The position numbers and the translations under genes are program-made. Shown piece by piece: positions 26,652 through 35,161 of a DNA stretch of 64,000 bases; position 1 is the stretch's first letter, and the number at the start of each line of letters is the position of its first letter. This DNA is from an uncultured Dehalococcoidia bacterium (GTDB taxonomy: Bacteria; Chloroflexota; Dehalococcoidia; Lucifugimonadales; JADFKI01), in contig CATQHF010000001.1 in the NCBI GenBank assembly GCA_958295865.1, positions 682,001-746,000 on the forward strand, written 5' to 3'. The notes under the pieces are model-generated. The model ran no database searches. It had not been told where the DNA came from and worked only from the letters and a program-made list of their open reading frames with translations.

Positions 26652-27677
26652 ATGCTTACCGAACGCCAAGAGCTGATCCTCAAAATCATCATCTCCGACT
26701 ACACCCGCAGCGCCTCGCCGATAGCGTCGGAAGCGGTGGCGCGCAGGGGTGAGCTGAAAGTCAGCCCTGCCACGATACGCAACGACGTCGCCGTGCTGGA
26801 AGATAACGGCTATATCGCGCATCCGCACAGTTCGGCCGGCAGTGTGCCGCTCGACAAGGCATACAGGTTCTTCGTGGAGTCCATGGAGCCTGTGCTGGAC
26901 ACGGCGATACCGCACAGCGCGCGCGCCACGGCGAAGAAGCGGCTCGAGGAAATCCTGCAAAACCTGGACGAATGGGCGAATGTGTCCGCCGCGGTGCTGT
27001 CGGGACTGGTCGGCAATATGGCGATTGCGACCTTCCCCAAGGCGCGGGAGTCGCGGGTGCGCCATCTCGACCTCGTGTACCTCCAGGATGTGCTGGTGAT
27101 GCTGATTGTCGTGCTGGAGCAGGCGCGGCTTCACCGCCAGCTCATACGGCTGCCGCATCCCATGGCGCTGGGCGAACTGGAGCAGTCCACCGCTCGACTG
27201 CGGTCGTACATCCTGGGGCATAATCAGCAGGAGATTGAGTCGCAGGTCATGCATCTGACGCCGCTCGAAGAGGAGCTGATGGAGGCGACCGTCGCGGTGC
27301 TGCAAGATGAGGACAGCCTGTCGTACCGCGACCACTATGTAGATGGCATACGCAACCTGCTGTCGCAGCCGGAGTTCGCGGAGAACGAACGCGCGCGCGC
27401 CATCGTCGAGGGCGTGGAGGACGGCAGCCTGGCGCAAACCATCCTCGCGGAGACGCCGGAGGGCGGCGTGGTGCGCGTCATCATCGGGCGCGAGAACCCG
27501 GATGATGCGCTGTCCCCCCTGAGCGTGGTGGTGTGCCAGTACGGACTGCCGCATCACGCGGTCGGCGCTGTGGGCGTCGTGGGACCGATACGCATGGAAT
27601 ACCCCAAGACGGTGGCGGGCGTCAAATTCGTGTCGTCTGCAATGAGCGAGCTGCTCGAAAGCGTGTATGTGGCGTAG
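26652..27677 (+). CDS. hrcA: Heat-inducible transcription repressor HrcA
   Basis: A 341-residue HrcA, the repressor that binds CIRCE operators of chaperone operons and is tuned by GroEL. The N-terminal winged helix runs from LTERQELILKIIISDYTRSA to SPATIRNDVAVLEDNGYIAHPHSSAG (residues 2-65), diagnostic for the family. The remainder is the GAF-like dimerisation region with GRENPDDALSPLSVVVCQY. The start ATG 26652 gives the standard MLTERQ. It is not followed by grpE-dnaK-dnaJ; ffh lies 36 bases downstream instead. I see no CIRCE palindrome upstream. Confidence 0.93.
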   Translation: MLTERQELILKIIISDYTRSASPIASEAVARRGELKVSPATIRNDVAVLEDNGYIAHPHSSAGSVPLDKAYRFFVESMEPVLDTAIPHSARATAKKRLEEILQNLDEWANVSAAVLSGLVGNMAIATFPKARESRVRHLDLVYLQDVLVMLIVVLEQARLHRQLIRLPHPMALGELEQSTARLRSYILGHNQQEIESQVMHLTPLEEELMEATVAVLQDEDSLSYRDHYVDGIRNLLSQPEFAENERARAIVEGVEDGSLAQTILAETPEGGVVRVIIGRENPDDALSPLSVVVCQYGLPHHAVGAVGVVGPIRMEYPKTVAGVKFVSSAMSELLESVYVA

Positions 27678-27713
27678 CCGGGGCTAATAGCGATTGACAG
27701 GATGGGATAAGGC

Positions 27714-29108
27714 ATGTTTGAGGCGCTGTCGGAGAAGCTGAACGGTGTATTTGGGCGGCTGGGGAACAAGGGCAGGCTGACGGAGCGGGACATAGACGAG
27801 GCGTTGCGCGAGGTTCGCATGGCGCTGTTGGAGGCGGATGTCAACTTCCGCGTGGCGCGCGAGTTCGTGGCGCGCGTCCGCAAAGAGGCGCTGAACTCTG
27901 ACCTGCTCAAGAGCCTGTCGCCGGGGCAGCAGGTGGTCAAGATTACCAGCGACGCGCTGGTGGACATCTTGGGCGGCGGCGTGCATCGGCTCGAAGCCGG
28001 TGGCAGGCAGCCCTCGGTCATCCTGATGGTAGGGCTTAACGGCGCGGGCAAGACTACCGCGTCCGCCAAGCTCGCGCGCCACCTGAAGCAGGCGGGGCAA
28101 ACGCCGGTGATGGTCGCCGCCGACTTGCAGCGCCCGGCCGCGATTCAGCAGCTCCAGACGCTGGGCAAGCAGGTGGATGTCGCGGTCTATGAGGGCGGCA
28201 GTGCCCGCAGCACGCCCAGAGTCGCCAGGGACGGCGTAAAGCGCGCCACCGAACTGAACGCGGCGTGGGCAATCGTGGACACCGCCGGGCGCTTCCAGGT
28301 TGACAACGAGCTCATGTCGGAATTGGAAGCCGTGAAGAACGCGGTGTCGCCCGATGAGACGCTGCTGGTAGTGGATGCGATGACGGGGCAGGAAGCGGTC
28401 GAAGCCGCCAAGCAGTTCCACGACCGCATCGGCTTGACCGGGCTGATTATGACCAAGATGGACGGGGACGCGCGCGGTGGCGCGGCGCTCTCCATCACGG
28501 CGGTTACGGGCGTGCCAATCAAGTTCATCGGCACGGGCGAGCGCCCCGACGCTCTGGAGCCGTTCCATCCCGACAGGCTGGCGTCGCGCATCCTGGGCAT
28601 GGGCGACATGCTCACGCTCATCGACAAGGCGCAGGCGAACTTCGACCGGGCTGAAGCCGCCGAGATGGAAAAGAAGATACGGCAGGCGACATTCGACCTA
28701 GAGGACTTCCTGGGGCAGTTGCAGCAGCTCAAGCAGATGGGGCCAATCAGCCAAGTGCTGGAGATGGTGCCCGGCTTCTCCGCGATGAAGGGCAAGGTGT
28801 CGGTGGACGAGCTGGACGACAGCCATCTGGTCAGGACAGAGGCGATAATACGCTCCATGACGCCTGAGGAACGCCGCCGCCCGGAGATTATCGGCGGCAG
28901 TCGCAGGCGGCGTATCGCGCGCGGCAGCGGCACCACTCCGCAGGATGTCAACCAGCTCCTGAACCAGTTCGGCCAGATGCAGAAGATGATGCGGCAGATG
29001 ATGGGCGCGCCCACTGGCAAGCGGAGCAGAGGCGGCAAGCGTCAGAGCAAGAAGATGCGCCGCATGATGCGCGAACAGGCGAACATCTTCAACCTGCCCA
29101 ATGTGTAA
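27714..29108 (+). CDS. ffh: Signal recognition particle protein Ffh
   Basis: A 464-residue SRP54 GTPase that brings ribosomes making membrane proteins to FtsY and SecYEG. The N domain (residues 1-85) is followed by the G domain with GLNGAGKTT (about 108-116), DLQRPAA, DTAGRFQVD, TKMDGDARGG and the closing GTGERPDALEPF. The C-terminal M domain binds 4.5S RNA through RSMTPEERRRPEIIGGSRRR and has a Met-rich tail (MQKMMRQMMG). The length is standard. It probably shares a transcript with hrcA, and its stop codon overlaps a potential start of the next gene. Confidence 0.97.
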   Translation: MFEALSEKLNGVFGRLGNKGRLTERDIDEALREVRMALLEADVNFRVAREFVARVRKEALNSDLLKSLSPGQQVVKITSDALVDILGGGVHRLEAGGRQPSVILMVGLNGAGKTTASAKLARHLKQAGQTPVMVAADLQRPAAIQQLQTLGKQVDVAVYEGGSARSTPRVARDGVKRATELNAAWAIVDTAGRFQVDNELMSELEAVKNAVSPDETLLVVDAMTGQEAVEAAKQFHDRIGLTGLIMTKMDGDARGGAALSITAVTGVPIKFIGTGERPDALEPFHPDRLASRILGMGDMLTLIDKAQANFDRAEAAEMEKKIRQATFDLEDFLGQLQQLKQMGPISQVLEMVPGFSAMKGKVSVDELDDSHLVRTEAIIRSMTPEERRRPEIIGGSRRRRIARGSGTTPQDVNQLLNQFGQMQKMMRQMMGAPTGKRSRGGKRQSKKMRRMMREQANIFNLPNV

Positions 29109-29118
29109 AAAGGCTGAT

Positions 29119-31038
29119 ATGAAAGTTGCTCCGCTCTTCGCATGGATCGCCATAACGACAATCGCGCTGCTTATCCTAGCGGCGGCATGCAGCGACGCCC
29201 CCGACAATCCCCCTGACTCGCAGCCTCCGCCTCCAATTGTGACCGCGCCCGATACTCCCACGCCTGCGCCCGATGGCGAACTGCCGCCGGTGGTGAATAT
29301 CCAATTCATCGGCGGCGAGGACTTGTCAGACGAGGGAAAATCTTCGCTTGCGGACCTCATCGAGCGCATTCAATCGAGCGTAGTTCAAATTGACACAGGC
29401 GTCGGGAGCGGATCAGGCTTCATCATCAGCGCCGACGGCTTGGTCGTAACCAATGAACATGTCGTTGGAAACGCGCGCAGCGTGAGCGTCTGGCTGACCA
29501 ATGGACTCCGCTATGGCGGTGATGTGCTGGAGCGAAATGCAGATGCGGATCTTGCTCTGGTGCAGATAGACAGTGGCAAGGGTTTCGACGACATCGCTGT
29601 TGGAGACCCGGGCAAAGCCCGTGTGGGCGATGAGGTGCTTGCGCTAGGTTTTCCGCTTGCCGACAGAATCGGAAGCGACCTGACGGTAACGCGCGGCATA
29701 ATCTCCGCCACCAGAGTAGTGGAGGGTGTTGACATCTTGCAGACAGATGCGGCGATAAATCCCGGCAACAGCGGCGGTCCGCTCGTCAACATGGATGGCG
29801 AAGCAATTGGCATCAACACTGCCAAGATAGATGAAAGCGGTGGCAGACCTGTGGATAATATCGGCTTTGCCGTATCCGTCGCCGAGCTTGAGCGCAGACT
29901 GGGGACGCGGTTTGCAATCAATCGCGGCACGCCTACGCACACACCTACTATCACGCCTACGCCCACTATCACACAGACACCGACCATAACGCCGACGCCT
30001 ACACAGACACTTACTCCAACAATAACGCCGACACCCACACAAACACTCACTCCTACGCCGACGAACACTCTGACTCCGACGCCAACCTATACACCAACTC
30101 CCACATGGACTCCGACTTATACGCCGACGCTGACGCCGACGCCGATACCGCCGTTCGTGAAAGTGGTGGCTGGATCGGGCCGCACTACTTGCGGACTTCG
30201 TTCTAATGGCGAGATTGTTTGCAGGGGAAGGCATGAATCTGTTTATCGTATTTCTGAAGATAAGATTACGGATGTCGTGGACGATAAGGGATGGCCTTGG
30301 CGTCGCACTGATCGCACTGATGCGAGTGCTGATTTCTGTGTGAGACTGGCAGCGAAGGGACATTGGATATGTGCTTCTAATATTGGTCCTTATGCGGAGC
30401 AACTCAGTGAGAAGTATGTAGATGTGATGGTTGACCGTGGAATTGCTTGTGGCTTGCGTGAGGATGGGACAATAAAATGTCGGGATGGTGTTTCGAGTCC
30501 GCCAGAACATGAAAGGTTTGTTAGCATTGATCAAGGTTATGGTGGTGATGGATGTGGTGTGCGTGATGATGGCTATGTAGTTTGTTGGGGAGCGTTTCGC
30601 CATTGGAGTCAGGGCGACTTTCTTAAGGACAAAAAGCTTAAGACGATAGTAGTATCAACGGAGACACATCGGAGGAATCAGTTTGCTTGTGGGCTTCGTG
30701 AAGACGGTTCCGTCGATTGCTGGGGAGAAGGGACTAGGAGCGACATTGATGGCGATGGCAGGATTGGAGATAATGAAGGTTATTCATTCCCGGAGGACGC
30801 TCGCTTTCAATTTCTGCGTGCGGGGTCGTTTCACGTGTGCGGATTGAATACAGAGGATAAAGTTCAATGTGTTCTTTTCATTGAATCCTATGATGATGGT
30901 CAGGCTTCGCCACCACAAGAGGAGCAATTCATCGATTTGGATGTAAGTGACACACATTCCTGCGGAGTCAACAAAAAAGGCGTCATCTTGTGCTGGGGCG
31001 ATAATTCATCCGGGCAGTCTCATCCGCCTTTGCGGTGA
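29119..31038 (+). CDS. Lipoprotein HtrA-like serine protease fused to Cys-rich RCC1-like repeats
   Basis: About 639 residues from ATG 29119 (AAGG six bases upstream); an ATG at 29101 inside the ffh end is in the same frame. The N-terminus is a lipoprotein signal with lipobox LAAAC. The trypsin-like S1C domain has His in TNEHVV (about residue 112), Asp in DADLAL (about 143) and Ser in NPGNSGGP (about 217). No PDZ domain follows. A Thr-Pro linker (about 275-345) leads to seven units of the type CGLREDGSVDCWG, each with two cysteines, resembling RCC1/BLIP-II propeller repeats. The last 290 codons are visibly AT-richer than the protease part. Confidence 0.85.
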   Translation: MKVAPLFAWIAITTIALLILAAACSDAPDNPPDSQPPPPIVTAPDTPTPAPDGELPPVVNIQFIGGEDLSDEGKSSLADLIERIQSSVVQIDTGVGSGSGFIISADGLVVTNEHVVGNARSVSVWLTNGLRYGGDVLERNADADLALVQIDSGKGFDDIAVGDPGKARVGDEVLALGFPLADRIGSDLTVTRGIISATRVVEGVDILQTDAAINPGNSGGPLVNMDGEAIGINTAKIDESGGRPVDNIGFAVSVAELERRLGTRFAINRGTPTHTPTITPTPTITQTPTITPTPTQTLTPTITPTPTQTLTPTPTNTLTPTPTYTPTPTWTPTYTPTLTPTPIPPFVKVVAGSGRTTCGLRSNGEIVCRGRHESVYRISEDKITDVVDDKGWPWRRTDRTDASADFCVRLAAKGHWICASNIGPYAEQLSEKYVDVMVDRGIACGLREDGTIKCRDGVSSPPEHERFVSIDQGYGGDGCGVRDDGYVVCWGAFRHWSQGDFLKDKKLKTIVVSTETHRRNQFACGLREDGSVDCWGEGTRSDIDGDGRIGDNEGYSFPEDARFQFLRAGSFHVCGLNTEDKVQCVLFIESYDDGQASPPQEEQFIDLDVSDTHSCGVNKKGVILCWGDNSSGQSHPPLR

Positions 31039-31065
31039 GGAGGGTGTCAATCGAGTAAGAAAGAG

Positions 31066-31284
31066 GTGAGAGCATTGCAGAAGTATGTACTCTATGTGGC
31101 TCATGGTGGGACTAACTACGCCAGGATCCATAAGATAGAATGCACGTATTACAGAAACAGAAAGGGAGAGACACAGCCCGATAACGGGTGGTGTCACGGC
31201 CCGTACACTCTGGAAGAATCTGAATCTGTCTTGCGTGATTTGGACAAGACAGATTCAGGATACTGCGGACACTGCATCGGATAG
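31066..31284 (+). CDS. Small Cys-containing protein, possible zinc-binding
   Basis: Up to 72 residues, with the well-defined part beginning about residue 6 (KYVLYVAHGG). It has spaced Cys/His pairs: HKIEC, NGWCHGPY, and the C-terminal SGYCGHC. Acidic helix TLEESESVLRDLDK lies between. The pattern suggests a small metal-binding fold of unknown function. The start is not certain: ATG, TTG and GTG options lie within the first ten codons. Confidence 0.5.
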   Translation: MRALQKYVLYVAHGGTNYARIHKIECTYYRNRKGETQPDNGWCHGPYTLEESESVLRDLDKTDSGYCGHCIG

Positions 31285-31362
31285 TCTAAGTCTGACAGAA
31301 GTTCAGCCTATCGTCCGGAAATCAGGTCAATTTTACGGTATGGTCACGACGAGGTGAACGAC

Positions 31363-31605
31363 ATGGCGCTGAAAGAAGGAAAGGTCAATCAGGAGAAGGC
31401 TGAGCGAAACAAAGCCGTCCTGAAGAAATTGCATCAATCCCCCGGATTTATTGAAAAGGTGCAAGAAGGCTATGCTCAGATTGAGCGCGGTGAATCTGTC
31501 ACCGTATCTGTGGACGCCATAAAGAACAAATTGAAAATTGTGACTGAGGGATCGCTGCAAGCCCTCATTGATGTGCCCGCCGAAAGCGCTCAGCATACCG
31601 CCTGA
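31363..31605 (+). CDS. Small hypothetical protein ahead of the Uma2 pair
   Basis: An 80-residue, Lys/Glu-rich protein (MALKEGKVNQEKAERNKAVL), with IERGESVTVSVDAIKNKL in the middle. GAGG at 31351-31354 favours ATG 31363 over GTG 31354. It has no known family I recognise; size and composition are like an antitoxin, but no toxin partner is visible. Its last 36 bases belong to the tandem duplication and recur at about 33308-33342 as a fragment. Confidence 0.5.
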   Translation: MALKEGKVNQEKAERNKAVLKKLHQSPGFIEKVQEGYAQIERGESVTVSVDAIKNKLKIVTEGSLQALIDVPAESAQHTA

Positions 31606-31667
31606 CCATGCTATCATTCCAGCGAACATAGAAGTGCGACATCGATTGCACGACGGAGAGTTTGGAC

Positions 31668-32408
31668 ATGACTACCAGAGGGGCGCTGAAACCGTCGTAT
31701 GCGGACAAGTATTCTCACCTAGAGCCGCTGCCGGACCCGCCAAGAGAGCCTGATATGCAGCAGTCCGAGCGAATGCTGGACTTCAAGAGCATACTGAAAC
31801 CCCATTTCGCGCATCGCGGGGATGTGCTGATTTCGGGCGAGGGATACTTGCGCCACGACGCGGGCGGGGATATGACAGGAAGTCTCGCGCCCGACTGCGT
31901 GGTGGCGTTCGGCGTGGATAGCCCGCGCGGGATAATAGCGCGCAACGGCTATGTGATAAGCGAGGTCGGCAAGCCGCCGGAGTTCGTGCTGGAGGTGGCA
32001 TCGCGCAGCACGGGAAGGCGCGACTATACGGTGAAGCGCGAGGGGTATGCGAGATACGGCGTGGCAGAGTATTGGCGCTTCGACCATACGGGCGGGAAGT
32101 TTCACGATGCGCCGCTGGCGGGTGATACGCTGGTCGACGGGGAGTATCGTCCGCTTCCGATACACCGGGAAGCGGATGGTCTGATATGGGGATACAGCGC
32201 TGTGCTGGAGCTGGATTTGTGCTGGGAGGATGGTGAGTTGCGTCTTCGCAATCCGCTGACCGGGGAGTTTCTGCCCACACCCACGGAACTGCAAGCTCAG
32301 CGCGACGCCACTGCAATCCAGCGCGCCGCCGCTGAAGCCCAGCGCGACGCCGCTCATGCCGAGGCGGCCGAACTGAGGGAACAGTTGAGAAGACTGCAAC
32401 AAGGTTGA
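31668..32408 (+). CDS. Uma2-family endonuclease-like protein (copy A)
   Basis: A 246-residue protein of the Uma2/DUF820 family, a PD-(D/E)XK-fold group common in cyanobacteria and Chloroflexi whose substrates are unknown. The catalytic layout is visible: APDCVVAFG (PD), EFVLEVASRST (E-x-A/S in place of E-x-K) and the following helix KREGYARYGVAEYWRFD. The C-terminus is a short coiled coil with QRDATAIQRAAAEAQRDAAH. ATG 31668 is preferred because it aligns with copy B. It is very similar to 33401-34267. Confidence 0.85.
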   Translation: MTTRGALKPSYADKYSHLEPLPDPPREPDMQQSERMLDFKSILKPHFAHRGDVLISGEGYLRHDAGGDMTGSLAPDCVVAFGVDSPRGIIARNGYVISEVGKPPEFVLEVASRSTGRRDYTVKREGYARYGVAEYWRFDHTGGKFHDAPLAGDTLVDGEYRPLPIHREADGLIWGYSAVLELDLCWEDGELRLRNPLTGEFLPTPTELQAQRDATAIQRAAAEAQRDAAHAEAAELREQLRRLQQG

Positions 32409-32460
32409 CGCTCGTCCGCAACGTCGCGTCATTCCCGGGAATAGGACAAAGATTTGCTAG

Positions 32461-33274
32461 GTTCTGTGGACAATTGAGATATATGCTATGTTAAAGGCAT
32501 GCCTAACACAAGACTAACTACCGCTAAATGGATGAGGATACGCGACTTTCTACGCTCCGACCCGGGGGTGTATGTCAAAGACGAGGCAGAATGCAGGAAA
32601 TTCATAGAAGCCGTCGTCTGGATTAACAGAACGGGCGCGCCGTGGAGAGACCTGCCGGAGAAGTTCGGCAAGTCCAACAGCGTATTCAGGCGGTTCACGC
32701 GCTGGAAGCAAAGCGGAGTCTGGGAGCGGATGTATCTGCACTTCATAGAAGATCCTGACAAGGAGAATCTGATAATAGACAGCACGATAGTGCGCGCGCA
32801 TCCTTGCGCTGCGGGCGCGTCTTCTGAAAAGGGGGGCAAGACGCGCAGGCGTTAGGCAGAAGCAGAGGCGGGTTCAGCACGAAAGTGCATGCGAGCGTTG
32901 ACGCTCTAGGCAATCCGTTGAGGTTCATCTTGACAGCGGGTCAGGAACACGACATCAAGCAGGCTGAGGCGCTGGTGGAGGATGTGGAGTGCGAGCGAGT
33001 CATAGCGGATAAAGGGTACGATTCGGATGCGTTCCGCAAGTATGTCGCACAGAGTGGCGCAACGGCTGTAATACCGCCTAAATCCAACCGCAAGAGGCAG
33101 TATTGGTATGACGAGCACATATACAAGGAGCGGCACTTGGTTGAGTGTCTGTTCAACAAGGTGAAGCACTTTCGCAGAGTGTTCTCTCGTTACGACAAGT
33201 TCGCTGATACATACCTGAGTTTCCTACAAATTGCGGCAACCCTAATCTGGCTGAAATGAAATGTCCACACTACC
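32461..33274 (+). mobile_element. IS5-family insertion sequence, complete, CTAG target duplication
   Basis: An 814-bp element. Its ends are imperfect inverted repeats: GTTCTGTGGACAATT (left) against GTAGTGTGGACATTT (right, inverted), 12 of 15 matching. CTAG flanks both ends (32457-32460 and 33275-33278), and the empty site TTGCTAGAAGCC is preserved in the second duplication unit at about 34313. The transposase needs a frameshift (see the CDS). The size, 4-bp YTAR-type target and two-frame transposase fit the IS427 group. Confidence 0.92.
32499..33259 (+). CDS. IS5-family transposase, two frames joined by a probable -1 frameshift
   Basis: Frame A (32499-32855, 118 residues) has the DUF4096-type N-terminus (GAPWRDLPEKFGKSNSVFRR) and the first catalytic Asp in IIDSTIVRAH. 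Frame B is open from 32828 to 33259 and continues GGQDAQALGRSRGGFSTKVH, DKGYDSDAF (second Asp) and HLVECLFNKVKHFRRVFSRYDK (Glu). The join lies at AAAAGGGGGG (32827-32836), a classic slippery run, and a -1 shift there gives an intact DDE transposase. I therefore treat the break as programmed, not as damage. Confidence 0.88.
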
Positions 33275-33400
33275 TAGAAGCCGTCAGCGCAACTGACTGC
33301 TGAAAATGCCCGCCGAAAGCGCTCAGCATACCGCCTGACCATGCTATCATTCCAGCGAACATAGAAGTGCGGCATCGATTGCACGACGGAGAGTTCGAAC

Positions 33401-34267
33401 ATGACTACCAGAGGCGCGCTGAAGCCGTCGTATGCGGACAAGTATTCTCACTTAGAGCCGCTGCCGGACCCGCCAAGAGAGCCTGATATGCAGCAGTCCG
33501 AGCGGATGCTGGACTTCAAGAGCATACTGAAACCCCATTTCGCGCATCGCGGGGATGTGCTGATTTCGGGCCAAGGATACTTATGCCACGATACAGGTGG
33601 GGACATGACAAGAAATCTCGCGCCCGACTGCGTGGTGGCGTTCGGCGTGGACAGCCCGCGCGGGATAATAGCGCGCAACGGCTATGTGATAAGCGAGGTC
33701 GGCAAGCCGCCGGAGTTCGTGCTGGAGGTGGCATCGCGCAGCACGGGACGGCGCGACTATACGGTGAAGCGCGAGGGATATGCGAGATACGGCGTGGCAG
33801 AGTACTGGCGCTTCGACCATACGGGCGGGGAGTTTCACGATGCGCCGCTTGCGGGTGATACGCTGGTCGACGGGGAATATCGTCCGCTTCCGATACACCG
33901 GGAAGCGGACGGTCTGATATGGGGATACAGCGCTGTGCTGGATCTGGATTTGTGCTGGGAGAATGGTGAGTTGCGTCTTCGCAATCCGCTGACCGGGGAG
34001 TTTCTGCCCACCCCGACGGAACTGCAAACCGGGCGCGCCGCTGCTGAAGCCGGGCGCACCGCTGCCGAAACCCAGCGCGACGCTGCTGAGGCCGGGCGCG
34101 CCGCCGCTGAAGCCCAGCGCGCCGTCGTCGAAGCCCGACTCGACGCCACTGCAATCCAGCGCGACGCTGCTGAGGCCGGGCGCGACGCCGCTGAAGCCGA
34201 GCGCGACGCCGCTCAAGCGGAGGCGGCCGAACTGAGGGAGCAGTTGAGAAGACTGCAACAGGGTTGA
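33401..34267 (+). CDS. Uma2-family endonuclease-like protein (copy B, longer coiled-coil tail)
   Basis: A 288-residue duplicate of 31668-32408 with the same PD...EVAS layout. The difference lies in the C-terminal tail. Copy A has about three 7-residue units, while copy B has about nine of the type RDAAEAG / RAAAEAQ, encoded by a 21-bp repeat (about 34024-34215). Both end in the same AAELREQLRRLQQG. The first residues (TTRGALKPSYADKYSHLEPL) are identical, which supports matching starts; the upstream 100 bases are also duplicated. Confidence 0.85.
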   Translation: MTTRGALKPSYADKYSHLEPLPDPPREPDMQQSERMLDFKSILKPHFAHRGDVLISGQGYLCHDTGGDMTRNLAPDCVVAFGVDSPRGIIARNGYVISEVGKPPEFVLEVASRSTGRRDYTVKREGYARYGVAEYWRFDHTGGEFHDAPLAGDTLVDGEYRPLPIHREADGLIWGYSAVLDLDLCWENGELRLRNPLTGEFLPTPTELQTGRAAAEAGRTAAETQRDAAEAGRAAAEAQRAVVEARLDATAIQRDAAEAGRDAAEAERDAAQAEAAELREQLRRLQQG

Positions 34268-34312
34268 CGCTCGTCCGCAACGCCGCGTCATTTCCCGGAA
34301 CAGGACAAAGAT

Positions 34313-35083
34313 TTGCTAGAAGCCGTCAGCGCAACAGAACTGGCATTCGCTGTGCTGGTGGTGTTCTTCGCTTGCACCGTGTTCAGCGCGATGGGCTTCG
34401 GCATCGGCATCGTGGGGCTGCCGTTCCTGTTCTTGATGTTCGACACGGCGACCGCGATAATCCTGCTGAATGTGATGGCGCTGCCGGTCGTCATACTGGT
34501 AGTCCTGCGAAACCGTGAGCACTTGCGCCCCCGCCAGATTGTGCCTATCGTGGTGGCGGGCGTGGTCGGCGCGTTCATAGGCGGCCGGGTACTGAAGATG
34601 CTTGACCTCGCGGAGTACGAGGACATATTCGGCATAGCGGTGCTGGTGGTCATCATCGCGCTCACGGTGGGCGGCATGTTCAAGGCGCCGTTCTCGATGC
34701 CCAGAGCGAGCATTTTGGGGCCTGTGTGCGGCTTTCTGGTGGGGGTCTTCATCACCGGGATAGGCGTGGGCGGGCCGCTGCTGGTGCTGTTCTTCATATC
34801 GCAGGGCTGGGGCCGTCAGGTCACTCGCGCATCCATGGCGCTGTACTTCATATTCATGGGGACTGCGCTGATAGTGACCTACGGGCTGAACGACCTTTAT
34901 ACGCCCGCTCGCAGCGAGCTGCTGATAGCGTCTATCGTGCCGGCGATTTTGGCTGCGCTGCTCGGCGACCGCATAGCGAAGAGCCTGACGGATGTCGTGT
35001 GGCGGCGCGGGGTCGTGATACTTGTGCTGGCATCCAGCGCGTTTGCGCTTGCGACGAAGGTGGTGAATGTGGTGGCTGCGTAA
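34313..35083 (+). CDS. TauE/SafE-family anion exporter or importer
   Basis: A 256-residue membrane protein with about eight hydrophobic helices in two repeats of the TauE/SafE (DUF81) family. Members move sulfite, sulfoacetate or similar organic anions. The paired motifs are GFGIGIVGLPFLFLM (about residues 29-43) and GFLVGVFITGIGVGGPLLVL (about 142-161). The start is TTG 34313, lying in the duplicated segment; no ATG occurs before the first helix. The substrate is unknown. It may be co-transcribed with the dehydrogenase at 35162. Confidence 0.82.
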   Translation: MLEAVSATELAFAVLVVFFACTVFSAMGFGIGIVGLPFLFLMFDTATAIILLNVMALPVVILVVLRNREHLRPRQIVPIVVAGVVGAFIGGRVLKMLDLAEYEDIFGIAVLVVIIALTVGGMFKAPFSMPRASILGPVCGFLVGVFITGIGVGGPLLVLFFISQGWGRQVTRASMALYFIFMGTALIVTYGLNDLYTPARSELLIASIVPAILAALLGDRIAKSLTDVVWRRGVVILVLASSAFALATKVVNVVAA

Positions 35084-35161
35084 CCAAGATTTACATCGAT
35101 GGGCAGGATGGCTAGGATAGGGTGTAGAGGCGAGAACGGGGAAGTTACAAGGAGGCAAGTG

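Larger units (their letters stand above)
31577..34335. repeat. Tandem duplication carrying the Uma2 gene
   Basis: Unit 1 runs from TGCCCGCCGAAAGCGCTCAG (31577) through the first Uma2 gene to about 33296. An IS element interrupts it at 32461-33274. Unit 2 runs from the same sequence at 33308 to about 34335. Each unit also holds the last bases of the 31363 gene and the first bases of tauE (CTAGAAGCCGTCAGCGCAAC). The duplication therefore began as a simple direct repeat of about 900 bp and the IS came later. Confidence 0.85.

Noticed and set aside
32499-33259. Broken transposase pseudogene
   Set aside because: The break lies at a slippery A4G6 run with both frames intact on each side, which fits programmed frameshifting better than decay.
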